Shown here piece by piece: positions 16,869 through 26,005 of a DNA stretch of 64,000 bases. Source of the stretch: Pseudomonas putida (GTDB lineage Bacteria; Pseudomonadota; Gammaproteobacteria; Pseudomonadales; Pseudomonadaceae); assembly GCF_026625125.1 (NCBI RefSeq), contig NZ_CP113097.1:1674001-1738000 (forward strand). Direction: 5' to 3'. The position numbers and the translations under genes were made by a program. Each line of letters begins with the position of its first letter. Within the stretch, counting starts at the first letter, position 1. The notes beneath the pieces were generated by a model. That model did no database searches and was not told the DNA's origin. It saw only the letters and a list, made by a program, of their open reading frames with translations.

Positions 16869-19058
16869 ATGACCATTGTCCGCACTCATGCGCTGTCGCC
16901 GCTGACGAGCGCCTTGCTCAAGGCTTCAGCCTTGCTCTTACTGTCGGCGCCGGCCGGCGCGGCTACCATCGTCGACGATCAACTGAGCATCGATGGCGAC
17001 ACTGCGCCTGACAGTTATTTCGTCGCGCCTGATGCCCAACTCGACGCCAACGGTGCTAGTACCCAAGACATCTCGATAGGGGAGAACGGCCGGTTGAACC
17101 TGCAGCGCAGCAGCGTGACCGCGACCAGCGATGGCATCGGTGTGGAGCGAGGCGGGCACGCCATCATCAGCGACAACTCCAAGGTGGTGAGTGAGCGTAT
17201 CGGCTTGCGCCTGTTGCGCACAGCCAGCGGTGGTTCCAGTGCTGTGGTCAGCGACAGTCACATCGAAGGTGCCCGTGGGGGGGCCAGCGTTAGCGCTGGC
17301 TCGGCTTTGCGGCTGGAGCGCAGTACCGTGGTCGGTACTGGCGCTTCCAGCGCCGTCAGGATGTTCGGCAACTCGACCTTGGTGGCCGAGCAGAGCACCT
17401 TGATCGGCGCGCGCGCAGGCTTGCAGGTGAACGGTGATTCGGCCTTCCCCGGTGCTACCCAGATCACCCTCGCCGGCACTCGGGTGCAAGGGCTGGATGG
17501 CTCGGCGATCGTGGTCGGTGGAGATGGCTACGAGGCAGTTGATGCCGACATCGTGGTTGGCCCTGGTTCTTCGCTGCAGGGCAGCAACGGTGCCATTCTC
17601 GAGGTGCAAGGCGGCTCGCATGTGGACATGCAAGTCGACGGCAGCGCCTTGCAGGGTGATGTGCGGGTGGAGGAGGGCTCCAGTGCCAACCTGCGCCTGG
17701 ACAATCAGGCCAGCCTGACGGGGCGCCTGGAAAATGTCGATGGCCTGACCTTGAACAACCAGGCCAGTTGGACCATGGTCGAGGACAGCAGCGTAGGCGC
17801 CATGGCGATGAATGGCGGTGCGGTCCACTTCGGCCAGGCGAACGATTACCAGCGTTTGACCCTTGGCACCCTGAGTGGCCAGGGCACCTTCGTCATGGAT
17901 GCCGACTTCAGCACTGGCGAAACCGACTTTCTCGATGTAACCGGAACGGCCACCGGCAGCCACACCTTGCTGGTGGGCAGCAGCGGGGCGGAACCTGCAG
18001 CGGAAAACCAGTTGCACCTGGTGCACGCTGGCGCTGGCGATGCGACGTTTTCCCTGCTCAATGGGTCGGTCGATGTCGGTGCGTTTTCCTATGAGCTGGT
18101 GCAGCGTGGCAACGATTGGTATCTCGATGGCTCGCGGCAGATCATCAGCCCCGGTACTGCATCGGTGCTGGCGCTGTTCAATACCGCGCCCACCGTTTGG
18201 TATGGCGAGCTGACCACGTTGCGCGGTCGCATGGGCGAATTGCGCCGCGATGAGGGCAACACCGGTGCCTGGGTGCGCGCCTACGGTAACAAGTTCAACG
18301 TCTCGGCAAGCGCCGGCAGTGCCTACCAACAGGTCCAGCAGGGCTTCTCGGTCGGTGCCGATGCGCCGTTGCCGTGGGGCGATGGGCAGTGGAAGGTGGG
18401 TGTGCTCGCTGGCCACAGCAACTCTGACCTGAACCTGACCCGTGGTGCCTCGGCGCAGGTCAGGAGTTACTACCTGGGCCTGTACACCACCTGGCTCGAT
18501 GCGCAAACTGGCTATTACTTCGATGGCGTACTCAAGGCCAACCGTTTCGACAACAGTTCCGAAGTCACGCTCAGTGACGGCCAGCGCACCAAGGGGGACT
18601 ACGACAACTTTGGCGTGGGGGCTTCGGCGGAGTTTGGCCGCCACTTCGAAATTGCCGACGGGTACTTCATCGAGCCCTACACCCAGTGGTCGCTGGCCTC
18701 GATCGAGGGCAAGGACTACCACCTGGACAATGGCCTGCAGGCGCGTGGCGACGATACTCGGTCATTGGTGGGCAAAGCCGGTGCCACCTTGGGCAAGACC
18801 ATCGACCTGAACGATGGGCGCTTCATCCAACCCTATCTGCGTCTGGCCTATGCCCATGAGTTCATCAGTAACAACGATGTGAAGGTCAACGATCATCGCT
18901 TCGACAACGACCTCTCCGGCTCACGGGGTGAGTTGGGGGCCGGTTTGGCGGTATCGCTGAACGATCGATTGCAGTTGCATGCCGATTTCGACTACGCCAA
19001 CGGCGACCGTATCGAGCAGCCATGGGGCGCGAATGTCGGGGTGCGTTACACATGGTAG
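16869..19058 (+). CDS. Pertactin-type autotransporter (type Va)
   Basis: Predicted 729-aa secreted outer-membrane protein. The start at ATG 16869 follows AAAGGTG and gives a signal peptide (LLKASALLLLSAPAGA, cleavage near residue 31-32). The passenger (about 32-430) is rich in short G/S/N repeats typical of a right-handed beta-helix. An autotransporter beta-barrel occupies about 440-729, from the GAWVRAYGNKFNV segment to the terminal VRYTW, which has the aromatic last residue expected of barrel proteins. No protease or self-cleavage motif is obvious, so an adhesin-type role is the best guess. It sits between two Ig-array genes and has its own leader and a strong terminator hairpin. Confidence 0.88.
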   Translation: MTIVRTHALSPLTSALLKASALLLLSAPAGAATIVDDQLSIDGDTAPDSYFVAPDAQLDANGASTQDISIGENGRLNLQRSSVTATSDGIGVERGGHAIISDNSKVVSERIGLRLLRTASGGSSAVVSDSHIEGARGGASVSAGSALRLERSTVVGTGASSAVRMFGNSTLVAEQSTLIGARAGLQVNGDSAFPGATQITLAGTRVQGLDGSAIVVGGDGYEAVDADIVVGPGSSLQGSNGAILEVQGGSHVDMQVDGSALQGDVRVEEGSSANLRLDNQASLTGRLENVDGLTLNNQASWTMVEDSSVGAMAMNGGAVHFGQANDYQRLTLGTLSGQGTFVMDADFSTGETDFLDVTGTATGSHTLLVGSSGAEPAAENQLHLVHAGAGDATFSLLNGSVDVGAFSYELVQRGNDWYLDGSRQIISPGTASVLALFNTAPTVWYGELTTLRGRMGELRRDEGNTGAWVRAYGNKFNVSASAGSAYQQVQQGFSVGADAPLPWGDGQWKVGVLAGHSNSDLNLTRGASAQVRSYYLGLYTTWLDAQTGYYFDGVLKANRFDNSSEVTLSDGQRTKGDYDNFGVGASAEFGRHFEIADGYFIEPYTQWSLASIEGKDYHLDNGLQARGDDTRSLVGKAGATLGKTIDLNDGRFIQPYLRLAYAHEFISNNDVKVNDHRFDNDLSGSRGELGAGLAVSLNDRLQLHADFDYANGDRIEQPWGANVGVRYTW

Positions 19059-19060
19059 GT

Positions 19061-19092
19061 GCAAAGGGGAGGGCGAAAGCCCTCCCCTTTGC
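19061..19092 (+). terminator. Terminator hairpin of the autotransporter gene
   Basis: A perfect 14-bp stem, GCAAAGGGGAGGGC at 19061-19074 and its complement at 19079-19092, closes a GAAA tetraloop and is followed by GTTTC. It lies 3 nt after the autotransporter stop and 40 nt before the next gene. Confidence 0.75.
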
Positions 19093-19131
19093 GTTTCAAG
19101 GATTGACCCGCGAACAACAGAGAGGCGAACC

Positions 19132-20589
19132 ATGCCAGCCAAGCACTCCGATCAGCTGTCAGGCAACCTGCCGATGCCCAGCGCGCCTGACATGCTGCCG
19201 AACCTGCCAGGGGGGCAGCCCAACCTCCTGAGCGTTGACTCATTGCGCACTCCGTTGCGCATCGATGTGCCCAAGTGGCCAGGGTCAGTGCCGTCGCCGG
19301 AAAATCCCGAGATCCTGACGTTGCTGTGGAACGGTGTCGCAGTGAATCAGAAAATTATCGAGAAACCGTTCGAGGACGGGGAGGATCTGTTTCTCGAGGT
19401 GCCCGTGGCGCATCTTCATGAAGGTGATGTGGCGGTGACCTACCATGTAGTGTTCTACAACCAGAACGAAGACAGTTCTGCCCCCCTGGCCTTGACCATC
19501 GACAAAACCCCACCAGCGCTGGCACCTCAGGATGCCCTGGTGTTTCCCGACCTGGCCGGCCCTGAGGTGACAGAGGCCTACCTGAAAGCCCATGATGACC
19601 GGCTGGTGGCCCATGTTCCTTTGTACGATCAGCCATACGCTGGCGATACATTGATCTGGTACTGGGACACCCTAGCATTTGAGCCGGATGAGGTGGAACG
19701 CCGCGAGGTCCGTGCCGATGAGCTCGGCGGGCCTTTGCTCATCGAGTTCTCCGGGGCGCTCATTCGCGAAAGAGGCGACGGGGCGCGTTATGCCTGGTAT
19801 CAGGTGCTGGATCGTGCAGGCAACCCCAGCAGCGAGGCCCGCCGGGCCACCTTGACGGTCAAAGCTCAGCCTTTGCCGCGCGAGTATGAATGGCCGGAGA
19901 TCCCGGATGCGCTAGGTACAGGGCAACGTGTCGAGCTCAAGCTTGCCGACCTTGGTGCCTCTATCGCTGTCGAGTTGCCTGAATCGGCGCAGATTGGCCC
20001 AGATGAGCCATTCGCATTGCGCTGGGGGGAGCCAGGCCTCAATGGCAGCCTCTGTATTCCCGGCCAGCCGAGCATCCGCTCATTCACGGTTCCAGCACGG
20101 CGGGTCGTCAACATGAGCGGTAAGGTCATACCGGTGTATTACGAGGTCGAGGTCGGCGAGGATGTGCTTCTGCAGTCCAGCCCGCGCAACCTGAATGTCA
20201 TCCCGTTCCCGCCATCGTATCTGCCCACCCCCACGTTTGCTGACTTGACAGGCGGCATATTCAAGTTCGGCGAAGACACGCCGGAACCTGACATCCGGAT
20301 CGTGAGTTGGCCCAAGATGCATACCGACCAACGGGTGACCATCGAGGTGCACGGTGGGAATAAAAGCTGCGCGGTTCTCAGTGCCCATGCCATCACGTCG
20401 CAAGAGGTGCAACTGGGCCTTGGCATGGCCGGGGAATACAAGGTACCGCGCGCGTTTTTTGACCAGCTGGTATCGGGTGTTACGATAATTCTGATGGTTT
20501 GGCTCAGTTTTGATCAAGGGCAAAGCTGGCCTCAAACACCCACCTTCACGCAAGTGAGCTTAACGTTCCAGCGCGTCGACAGGCGTTAA
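19132..20589 (+). CDS. 485-aa Ig-like array protein
   Basis: Function unknown. About four Ig-like modules are visible (near residues 35-140, 145-270, 275-390 and 395-485), with features such as AGDTLIWYWD and DRAGNPSSEA that match the 658-aa protein. The start at 19132 is chosen because AGAGAGG precedes it. The open frame runs further upstream, but only inside the autotransporter gene. There is no signal peptide. The last 30 nt overlap the convergent chaperone gene. Together with the 610-aa and 658-aa proteins it forms a family of array proteins in this locus. Confidence 0.65.
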   Translation: MPAKHSDQLSGNLPMPSAPDMLPNLPGGQPNLLSVDSLRTPLRIDVPKWPGSVPSPENPEILTLLWNGVAVNQKIIEKPFEDGEDLFLEVPVAHLHEGDVAVTYHVVFYNQNEDSSAPLALTIDKTPPALAPQDALVFPDLAGPEVTEAYLKAHDDRLVAHVPLYDQPYAGDTLIWYWDTLAFEPDEVERREVRADELGGPLLIEFSGALIRERGDGARYAWYQVLDRAGNPSSEARRATLTVKAQPLPREYEWPEIPDALGTGQRVELKLADLGASIAVELPESAQIGPDEPFALRWGEPGLNGSLCIPGQPSIRSFTVPARRVVNMSGKVIPVYYEVEVGEDVLLQSSPRNLNVIPFPPSYLPTPTFADLTGGIFKFGEDTPEPDIRIVSWPKMHTDQRVTIEVHGGNKSCAVLSAHAITSQEVQLGLGMAGEYKVPRAFFDQLVSGVTIILMVWLSFDQGQSWPQTPTFTQVSLTFQRVDRR

Positions 20590-21309
20590 CGCCTGCGTTA
20601 TTTCAGGGGTAGCGCCACCGAAGTCATTGATGGTGGTAAAAAGCAGGCTCGCCGGGCTGTTGACCTTGTGAGAGGCCACCGCGTAGCGCTGGCGCGACAT
20701 GGGCGCCACCATTTCACGCGCTTCCAGGCGCTCGGTCTGGCCTGCGACCGTCAGTTCCAGGCGGCCAAAGGTGTAGTGAAACGCAGTCGGGTTATCGACC
20801 ACAACATAGGTTGTGCCCTGGTCGGTCTGCAGGCTCCACTTGAGGTCGGCCAGCTGCTGCTCGGGCTTGCCTGAGAGCGCTGCAGGTCGATAGAACAGCT
20901 TGATGCGGGTGCGCAGGGCAATGGTCAGGCTGTTTTGGGCCGCATCCTCATCGCGTTGTTGAGGGATTTCCTGGGCATTGAAGAAAAACAGCGACTCGCG
21001 ATCCTCCGGTAGCTGATTGGGGAGGTTGTTGATCTGAACCGTCTGCTGGCTGCCTGGGTCGAGCCGGAAAAGGGCGGGCGAAGCGACCAAGGGTACTGCG
21101 GTGGTGGTGTCGTCCTGCTCGGTGTTGACCCAGGCCTGAACGGCGTAGGTGGACTTGCTGGGGTTGGCGACCACCACCGTGCTGCTCTGTTTGTTACTGG
21201 GCAGAACGATGCGAGTGGTACTGATGGTAAGTGCTGCCTGCGCGGCAGCGGGCGACAGGTACAGCGCGAGTGTGATGATAGCGGCGAGGCAGGGCTTGAG
21301 TGTGGGCAT
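20560..21309 (-). CDS. Periplasmic pilus assembly chaperone, PapD family
   Basis: 249-aa protein of the usual family length. The start at 21309 gives a signal peptide (ATG then LAAIITLALYLSPAAAQA). The mature N-terminus ALTISTTRIVLPSNKQSS, then ALFRLDPGSQQTVQI and LPEDRESLFFFNAQEIP, are the hallmark strands of FimC/PapD chaperones. These donate a beta-strand to pilin subunits in the periplasm. It follows the pilin gene by 64 nt on the same strand. No usher gene is in the window, so its assembly partner must be elsewhere or absent. Its 3' end overlaps the convergent 485-aa gene by 30 nt. Confidence 0.92.
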   Translation of the reverse strand: MPTLKPCLAAIITLALYLSPAAAQAALTISTTRIVLPSNKQSSTVVVANPSKSTYAVQAWVNTEQDDTTTAVPLVASPALFRLDPGSQQTVQINNLPNQLPEDRESLFFFNAQEIPQQRDEDAAQNSLTIALRTRIKLFYRPAALSGKPEQQLADLKWSLQTDQGTTYVVVDNPTAFHYTFGRLELTVAGQTERLEAREMVAPMSRQRYAVASHKVNSPASLLFTTINDFGGATPEITQALTPVDALER

Positions 21310-21373
21310 GGCGGTACTGTGAGCGATTCCGGGGGGCAGGCGCGCGAATACGCACCTGCGAAGTAGAATGTGA

Positions 21374-21910
21374 TCAGCGAATGTCGACCAGATAGTTGAC
21401 ACTGGTCCGGATGTGGCCTTCGGTCACGGAGCGCTCGGTCATTTGCAGGCGGGTGATGAAGTTCATGTCGGTGGGTACTGAATCGCTAAGGAGGTAGCCC
21501 TTCGATTGGGTGTTCGGCTCTACCGGAGCTCCGTCTTCATCATAGATGACGAGACTCAGGCCACTGCTGTAGCCAACGCCGCTTTGCAAGCCGTACATCT
21601 GGCCCGATGGGTCGGTCCCATAATTGGGCTTATAGGTCACGTAACCTTGTTGGCCGGCGCCGATCGTACAGGTCATTGGGTCGACCCGGAGCGCGAACTT
21701 GACCAGTCCTGTCTGGTCGCCGACGACCTTGAAGTCGTCGGTTCTGAAATCGCCCAGGTGGATTTGTGGCAAGGACGGGCCGCCAGGCGTGACCACGTCG
21801 ATAGGGCACGTGCCGCCTGTTGAGACAGTGCCTTCGAAGTTGATGATGTTGCTGGCGAATGCTGTATTGCCGATCAGACCCAGTGCCAGTGCGGCATAGA
21901 TACGTTTCAT
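21374..21910 (-). CDS. Type 1-like fimbrial subunit
   Basis: 178-aa secreted protein. The start MKRIYAALALGLIGNTAFAS gives a clear signal peptide, and AGGGAA lies upstream. The mature protein begins NIINFEGTVSTGGTCPIDV and has a second cysteine in DPMTCTIG, consistent with the single disulfide of FimA-type pilins. It ends in a beta-strand with an alternating pattern (SVNYLVDIR). The PapD-like chaperone follows on the same strand. It could be a minor or tip subunit rather than a major pilin. The open frame extends 44 codons upstream, but that stretch has no protein character. Confidence 0.85.
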   Translation of the reverse strand: MKRIYAALALGLIGNTAFASNIINFEGTVSTGGTCPIDVVTPGGPSLPQIHLGDFRTDDFKVVGDQTGLVKFALRVDPMTCTIGAGQQGYVTYKPNYGTDPSGQMYGLQSGVGYSSGLSLVIYDEDGAPVEPNTQSKGYLLSDSVPTDMNFITRLQMTERSVTEGHIRTSVNYLVDIR

Positions 21911-22084
21911 CTGGTATTCCCTAGGATATGCTTTAGTAAGTCGTGCACAACGCCCGGCGAGCGGAGATGAACACGACAGGCATAAAGCTATGCGGGATCT
22001 CGAGCTGGATCTGTAGGATTTAGTCGCAATGCCGGGGTGCAATGGCTAAGCGAACAGCTTGTTTGTTACCGCTGCCGTCACCGC

Positions 22085-22489
22085 TCACTGCGCAGCGGCG
22101 GCCTGCGCCAGTGCCTGTTTTTGCGCGTGCCAGTCGAACGGCCTGCCGTCGCGCTCTGCTTCGTAACGCTGCTCTTCCAGTTGCTGGTACAGGGCCAATT
22201 CTTCATCCGGCATGAAGTGCAGGCAATCGCCAGCGAAGAACCAGAGCAGGTCACGCGGAACCAGGTGGGCAATTTGCGGGTAGCGCTGGATCACCTGGCA
22301 GATCAGGTCCTGGCCCAGGTACTGGCTCTCCAGCGGGTCTTGCGGCAGCAGGGCCAGCAATTCGTCGAAACGTTCAAGGAACAGGACGTGGCTTTCCTCC
22401 GGTACCTGGTCGGCCTCACCCAGGGCTACCAGTATCGTGCGCAGGTGGTTCAGCAGGTGCAGGTGATATTCCAGATGGGGGTTGGCCAT
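22085..22489 (-). CDS. PA2817-family hypothetical protein
   Basis: 134-aa cytoplasmic protein starting MANPHLEYHLHLLNHLR. It is acidic and helical with no signal peptide. It resembles the P. aeruginosa PA2817 product, whose gene also neighbours the acyl-CoA dehydrogenase PA2815; the family has no assigned function that I know. The start at 22489 is used because the upstream open frame is a low-complexity proline run. It lies 122 nt downstream of fadE on the same strand. Confidence 0.75.
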   Translation of the reverse strand: MANPHLEYHLHLLNHLRTILVALGEADQVPEESHVLFLERFDELLALLPQDPLESQYLGQDLICQVIQRYPQIAHLVPRDLLWFFAGDCLHFMPDEELALYQQLEEQRYEAERDGRPFDWHAQKQALAQAAAAQ

Positions 22490-22611
22490 GGGGGTGGTCC
22501 TCGGGGTGGTGAAAAACGGGGGCGGAGTATACGCCGGTTGGGGATAAGGTGGGGATGGTGGTGGCTGTGCTGGCCTTATCGCCAGCCAGCCAGCCACCAC
22601 GCGATCTAAGG

Positions 22612-25059
22612 TCAGCGTACCTTGCCGTGTTCCGGTAGCAACTGCTCCTTGCTGAACGCATCCACATCGATCACGTCCCGGCGTGCCTGTTCCGCCGCGT
22701 GCAGCCGTTGCCCTTCACCAGGCTGCAATATCCCACTCTGAACGGCGGCATCGATCACTGACTCCCCAGGTGCCGGTTGTAGCTTGCCCTCCTTGATTGC
22801 CTGGTGCAGGGCCTTGTGCAGCGGCGCTGCTTCATCCAGCAGTTCGCAAGCCCGTTGCAGCGCTGCTACCGGATCACCGTCAGCGTGTGGCCGGAAGCAG
22901 CCGGCGAGCAGCTCTTCCAGGGCTGGGTCACCCTTGCTACGGCCTATCAATGCCGCCACCTCGGCATCCAGTTCATCGCTCGGCCCGGTATGGCGGCGGC
23001 CAAACGGGAACACCAGCACGCGCAACGCGCAACCGACAAAGCGGTTGGGGAAGTTGTCGAGCAGCCGGTCCAGTGCCTTCTCTGCCTGGCCCAGGCTTTC
23101 TTCCATGGCCCAGCGCAACAAGGGCTGCATATGCTCGGGCGAGCCCAGATCGTGGTAGCGCTTGAGCGCTGCGCTGGAAAGGTACAGGTAGCTGAGCACA
23201 TCACCCAGTCTTGCGCTCAGGCGCTCGCGGCGTTTGAGTGCACCACCGAGCAACATCATTGACAGGTCTGCCAGCAAAGCGAACGCTGCCGCCTGGCGGT
23301 TGAGGGCGCGGAAGCAACCCTGGCTCAGGGCATCGCCCGGTACGCTTTCCAGGCGCCCCAGCCCGAGGTTGTATACCAGGGTACTGGCGGCGTTGCCGGC
23401 GGCGAACATGATGTGCTTCATCAGCAAGTCGTCGAACTCGCGCAGCGCCTGATCATGGTCCTGGCGGCCGGCCAGGGCCATTTCCTTGAGCACGAAGGGG
23501 TGGCAGCGGATGGCGCCCTGGCCGAAGATCATCAGGTTACGCGAAAGGATATTGGCGCCTTCGACCGTGATGAAGATCGGCGCGCCTTGCCAGTTACGGC
23601 CCAGGTAGTTGTTCGGGCCCATGATGATGCCCTTGCCGCCGTGCACGTCCATGGCGTGCTGGATGCACTCGCGGCCGCGCTCAGTCAGGTGATACTTGAG
23701 GATCGCCGACAGCACCGACGGCTTCTCGCCCAGGTCCACGGCCTTGGCCGTCAACAGACGCGCGCTGTCCATCAGCCAGGCGTTGCCGCCGATGCGTGCC
23801 AGCGACTCCTGAATACCCTCGAACGCTGCCAGTGGTACGTTGAACTGCTCGCGAATGTTCGCGTACTGGCCGGTGACCAGGCTGGTGTACTTGGCGGCGC
23901 CCGTACCGACTGCCGGCAGGGAAATGGAGCGCCCCACCGACAGGCAGTTCATCAACATCATCCAGCCCTTGCCGAGCATGGCCTGGCCGCCGATCAGCAT
24001 GTCCAACGGCACGAACACGTCCTTGCCGCTGTTGGGGCCATTCATGAAGGCTGCACCTAGCGGCAGGTGGCGTTTGCCGATCTCCACCCCGGGTGTGTCG
24101 GTAGGGATCAGGGCCAGGCTGATGCCCAGCTCTTCCTCGTCGCCCAGCAGGTGGTCGGGGTCGTAGGCCTTGAAGGCCAGGCCCAGCAAGGTCGCCACAG
24201 GGCCCAGGGTGATGTAGCGCTTTTCCCAATTCAGGCGCAGGCCCAGCACCTCTTCACCGTTCCACTGGCCCTTGCAGATGATGCCGGTGTCGGGCATGGC
24301 GCCAGCGTCGGAGCCGGCTAGCGGGCCGGTCAGGGCGAAGCAGGGAATCTCGTCGCCGCGCGCAAGCCGTGGCAGGTAGTGATTGCGCTGTTCATCGGTG
24401 CCGTAGTGCAGCAGCAGTTCGGCCGGGCCCAGCGAGTTGGGTACCATTACCGTGGACGCCAGGTCGCCGCTGCGGGTGGCCAGTTTCATCGCCACCTGCG
24501 AGTGCGCGTGGGCGGAGAAGCCCTTGCCGCCGTACTCCTTGGGGATGATCAAGGCGAAGAAGCCGTTCTGCTTGATGTGCTGCCAGGCCTCCGGCGGCAG
24601 GTCCAGGTCCTGGCCGATCTGCCAGTCGCTGACCATGGCGCACAGCTCTTCCGTGGGCCCATCGATGAATGCCTGCTCTTCGTCGGTCAGCTTCGGCGCC
24701 GGGTAGGCCAGCAGGGTGCGCCAGTCTGGGCGGCCGCTGAACAGTTCGCCGTCCCACCAGACCGTGCCGGCATCGATGGCTTCGCGCTCGGTTTGCGACA
24801 TGGGCGGCAAGGTGCGCTGGAACCAGCGGAACACCGGGCCGCTGAGCACCTTGCGCCGCCATTCGGGCAGCACCACCAGCGCGACCTTGAGGGCGAGCAC
24901 CACCCAGATCAGCGCCAGCAGCCAGCCGGGCGCACTGCTGAAAATGCCCATCAGCAGCACATAGGCCGCCATGATGCCAAGAATCTGCAAGGGCGCCAGG
25001 CGCCGGTGCGTGAGGTATGCCGCGCCGATCACCAGCACTACCAACCACAACAGCAACAT
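22612..25059 (-). CDS. fadE: FadE-type acyl-CoA dehydrogenase
   Basis: 815 aa, the length of E. coli FadE (814 aa). Catalyses the first step of fatty acid beta-oxidation, FAD-dependent oxidation of acyl-CoA to trans-2-enoyl-CoA. The N-terminus holds two hydrophobic segments (MLLLWLVVLVIGAAYL and about residues 25-64), which tether it to the inner membrane as in other FadE proteins. The dehydrogenase core spans about 120-520 (CFALTGPLAGSDAGAM; SVGRSISLPA) and a FadE-specific C-terminal domain follows. A strong AAGGAGGA precedes the start. It is divergent from the GST gene; the order matches P. aeruginosa PA2813/PA2815/PA2817. Confidence 0.93.
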   Translation of the reverse strand: MLLLWLVVLVIGAAYLTHRRLAPLQILGIMAAYVLLMGIFSSAPGWLLALIWVVLALKVALVVLPEWRRKVLSGPVFRWFQRTLPPMSQTEREAIDAGTVWWDGELFSGRPDWRTLLAYPAPKLTDEEQAFIDGPTEELCAMVSDWQIGQDLDLPPEAWQHIKQNGFFALIIPKEYGGKGFSAHAHSQVAMKLATRSGDLASTVMVPNSLGPAELLLHYGTDEQRNHYLPRLARGDEIPCFALTGPLAGSDAGAMPDTGIICKGQWNGEEVLGLRLNWEKRYITLGPVATLLGLAFKAYDPDHLLGDEEELGISLALIPTDTPGVEIGKRHLPLGAAFMNGPNSGKDVFVPLDMLIGGQAMLGKGWMMLMNCLSVGRSISLPAVGTGAAKYTSLVTGQYANIREQFNVPLAAFEGIQESLARIGGNAWLMDSARLLTAKAVDLGEKPSVLSAILKYHLTERGRECIQHAMDVHGGKGIIMGPNNYLGRNWQGAPIFITVEGANILSRNLMIFGQGAIRCHPFVLKEMALAGRQDHDQALREFDDLLMKHIMFAAGNAASTLVYNLGLGRLESVPGDALSQGCFRALNRQAAAFALLADLSMMLLGGALKRRERLSARLGDVLSYLYLSSAALKRYHDLGSPEHMQPLLRWAMEESLGQAEKALDRLLDNFPNRFVGCALRVLVFPFGRRHTGPSDELDAEVAALIGRSKGDPALEELLAGCFRPHADGDPVAALQRACELLDEAAPLHKALHQAIKEGKLQPAPGESVIDAAVQSGILQPGEGQRLHAAEQARRDVIDVDAFSKEQLLPEHGKVR

Positions 25060-25249
25060 AATCGGTCCTCCTTGGAACCAGGGGCTTGAGCCGTCCCAGA
25101 CAGCTTAGACGCAATGCTGTGAACGGCAGGGTCAGAACAGTGACAGGGTGTGGCGGTGGGAGTTTCAGTTCATTGCGTGCCAGCGCCGGTACAGGTAACG
25201 AAGGTCTGGAGTAGACTGTGTCCCCTTTGCATCTCATAAGGACGTTGCC

Positions 25250-25873
25250 ATGCTGAAGATCTGGGGCCGCAAGAATTCGAGCAATGTGCGCAAGGCGCTG
25301 TGGATCGCCCACGAACTGGGCCTGGATTTCCAGTCCATCGACGCCGGCGGCGCCTTCGGTGTGGTCGACGAGCCGCACTACCGCGCCCTCAACCCCAATG
25401 GCCTGGTGCCCATGCTCGAGGATGGCGACCTGGTGCTGTGGGAATCCAACACCATCGTCCGTTACCTGTGTGCCGAATATGGAGCCGAACAAGGCTGGTA
25501 CCTGAACGACCCGCGCCAGCGCGCCCTGGCCGACAAATGGATGGACTGGACCACGTCGTCGTTGGCCACCCCGTTCCGTCCGCTGTTCTGGGGCCTGCTG
25601 CGCACGCCGGAAGACCAGCGCGACTGGGTAGCGATCAATGCCGCGCAAAAACAGTGCGCGCAATTGCTGTCGATCGCCGATCAAACCCTGGCGCACCAGC
25701 CGTACCTCTCAGGTGACCAGATCGGCATGGGCGACATCCCACTGGGTTGTTTCGTCTATGCCTGGTTCGAAATGCCCATCGAGCGCCCGGCCATGCACCA
25801 TCTGCAAGCCTGGTATGAGCGCCTCAAGCAGCGCCCGGCCTATCAGGCAGCGGTAATGACGGCACTGACCTGA
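25250..25873 (+). CDS. Glutathione S-transferase family protein
   Basis: 207 aa. An N-terminal thioredoxin-like domain (MLKIWGRKNSSNVRKALW, then NPNGLVPMLEDGDLVLWESN with the glutathione-binding P and ES residues) precedes an all-helical C-terminal domain. It is cytoplasmic and probably conjugates or exchanges glutathione on electrophiles; the substrate is not deducible. AAGGA precedes the start. The gene is divergent from fadE across 190 bp. Confidence 0.9.
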   Translation: MLKIWGRKNSSNVRKALWIAHELGLDFQSIDAGGAFGVVDEPHYRALNPNGLVPMLEDGDLVLWESNTIVRYLCAEYGAEQGWYLNDPRQRALADKWMDWTTSSLATPFRPLFWGLLRTPEDQRDWVAINAAQKQCAQLLSIADQTLAHQPYLSGDQIGMGDIPLGCFVYAWFEMPIERPAMHHLQAWYERLKQRPAYQAAVMTALT

Positions 25874-25882
25874 ACCTGCTTC

Positions 25883-25895
25883 GATAGTCACTATC
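25883..25895. promoter_or_regulatory. Inverted repeat between the GST and ABC genes
   Basis: GATAGT-C-ACTATC is a perfect 6-bp inverted repeat with a 1-nt centre. It lies 10 nt after the GST stop and 110 nt before the ABC ATPase start. It could be an operator for the transporter operon, but no regulator family is suggested by the sequence. Confidence 0.3.
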
Positions 25896-26005
25896 AATAC
25901 ATGTAACTGTACTTGTGCGGCCTGGCCTTGCACCATGGCCGCACTCACTGCGCCAGTGAATTGCCCTGGCGTGTCCTGACCTTTTCACTCGGTACGTGAC
26001 CCGCT

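Noticed and set aside
16938..18722. 594-codon open frame opposite the autotransporter
   Set aside because: Antisense to an intact autotransporter with signal peptide and barrel; no protein features.
1..20600. Insertion sequence or prophage origin of the accessory region
   Set aside because: No transposase, integrase, terminal inverted repeats or phage structural genes are seen; the direct repeats are gene duplications.
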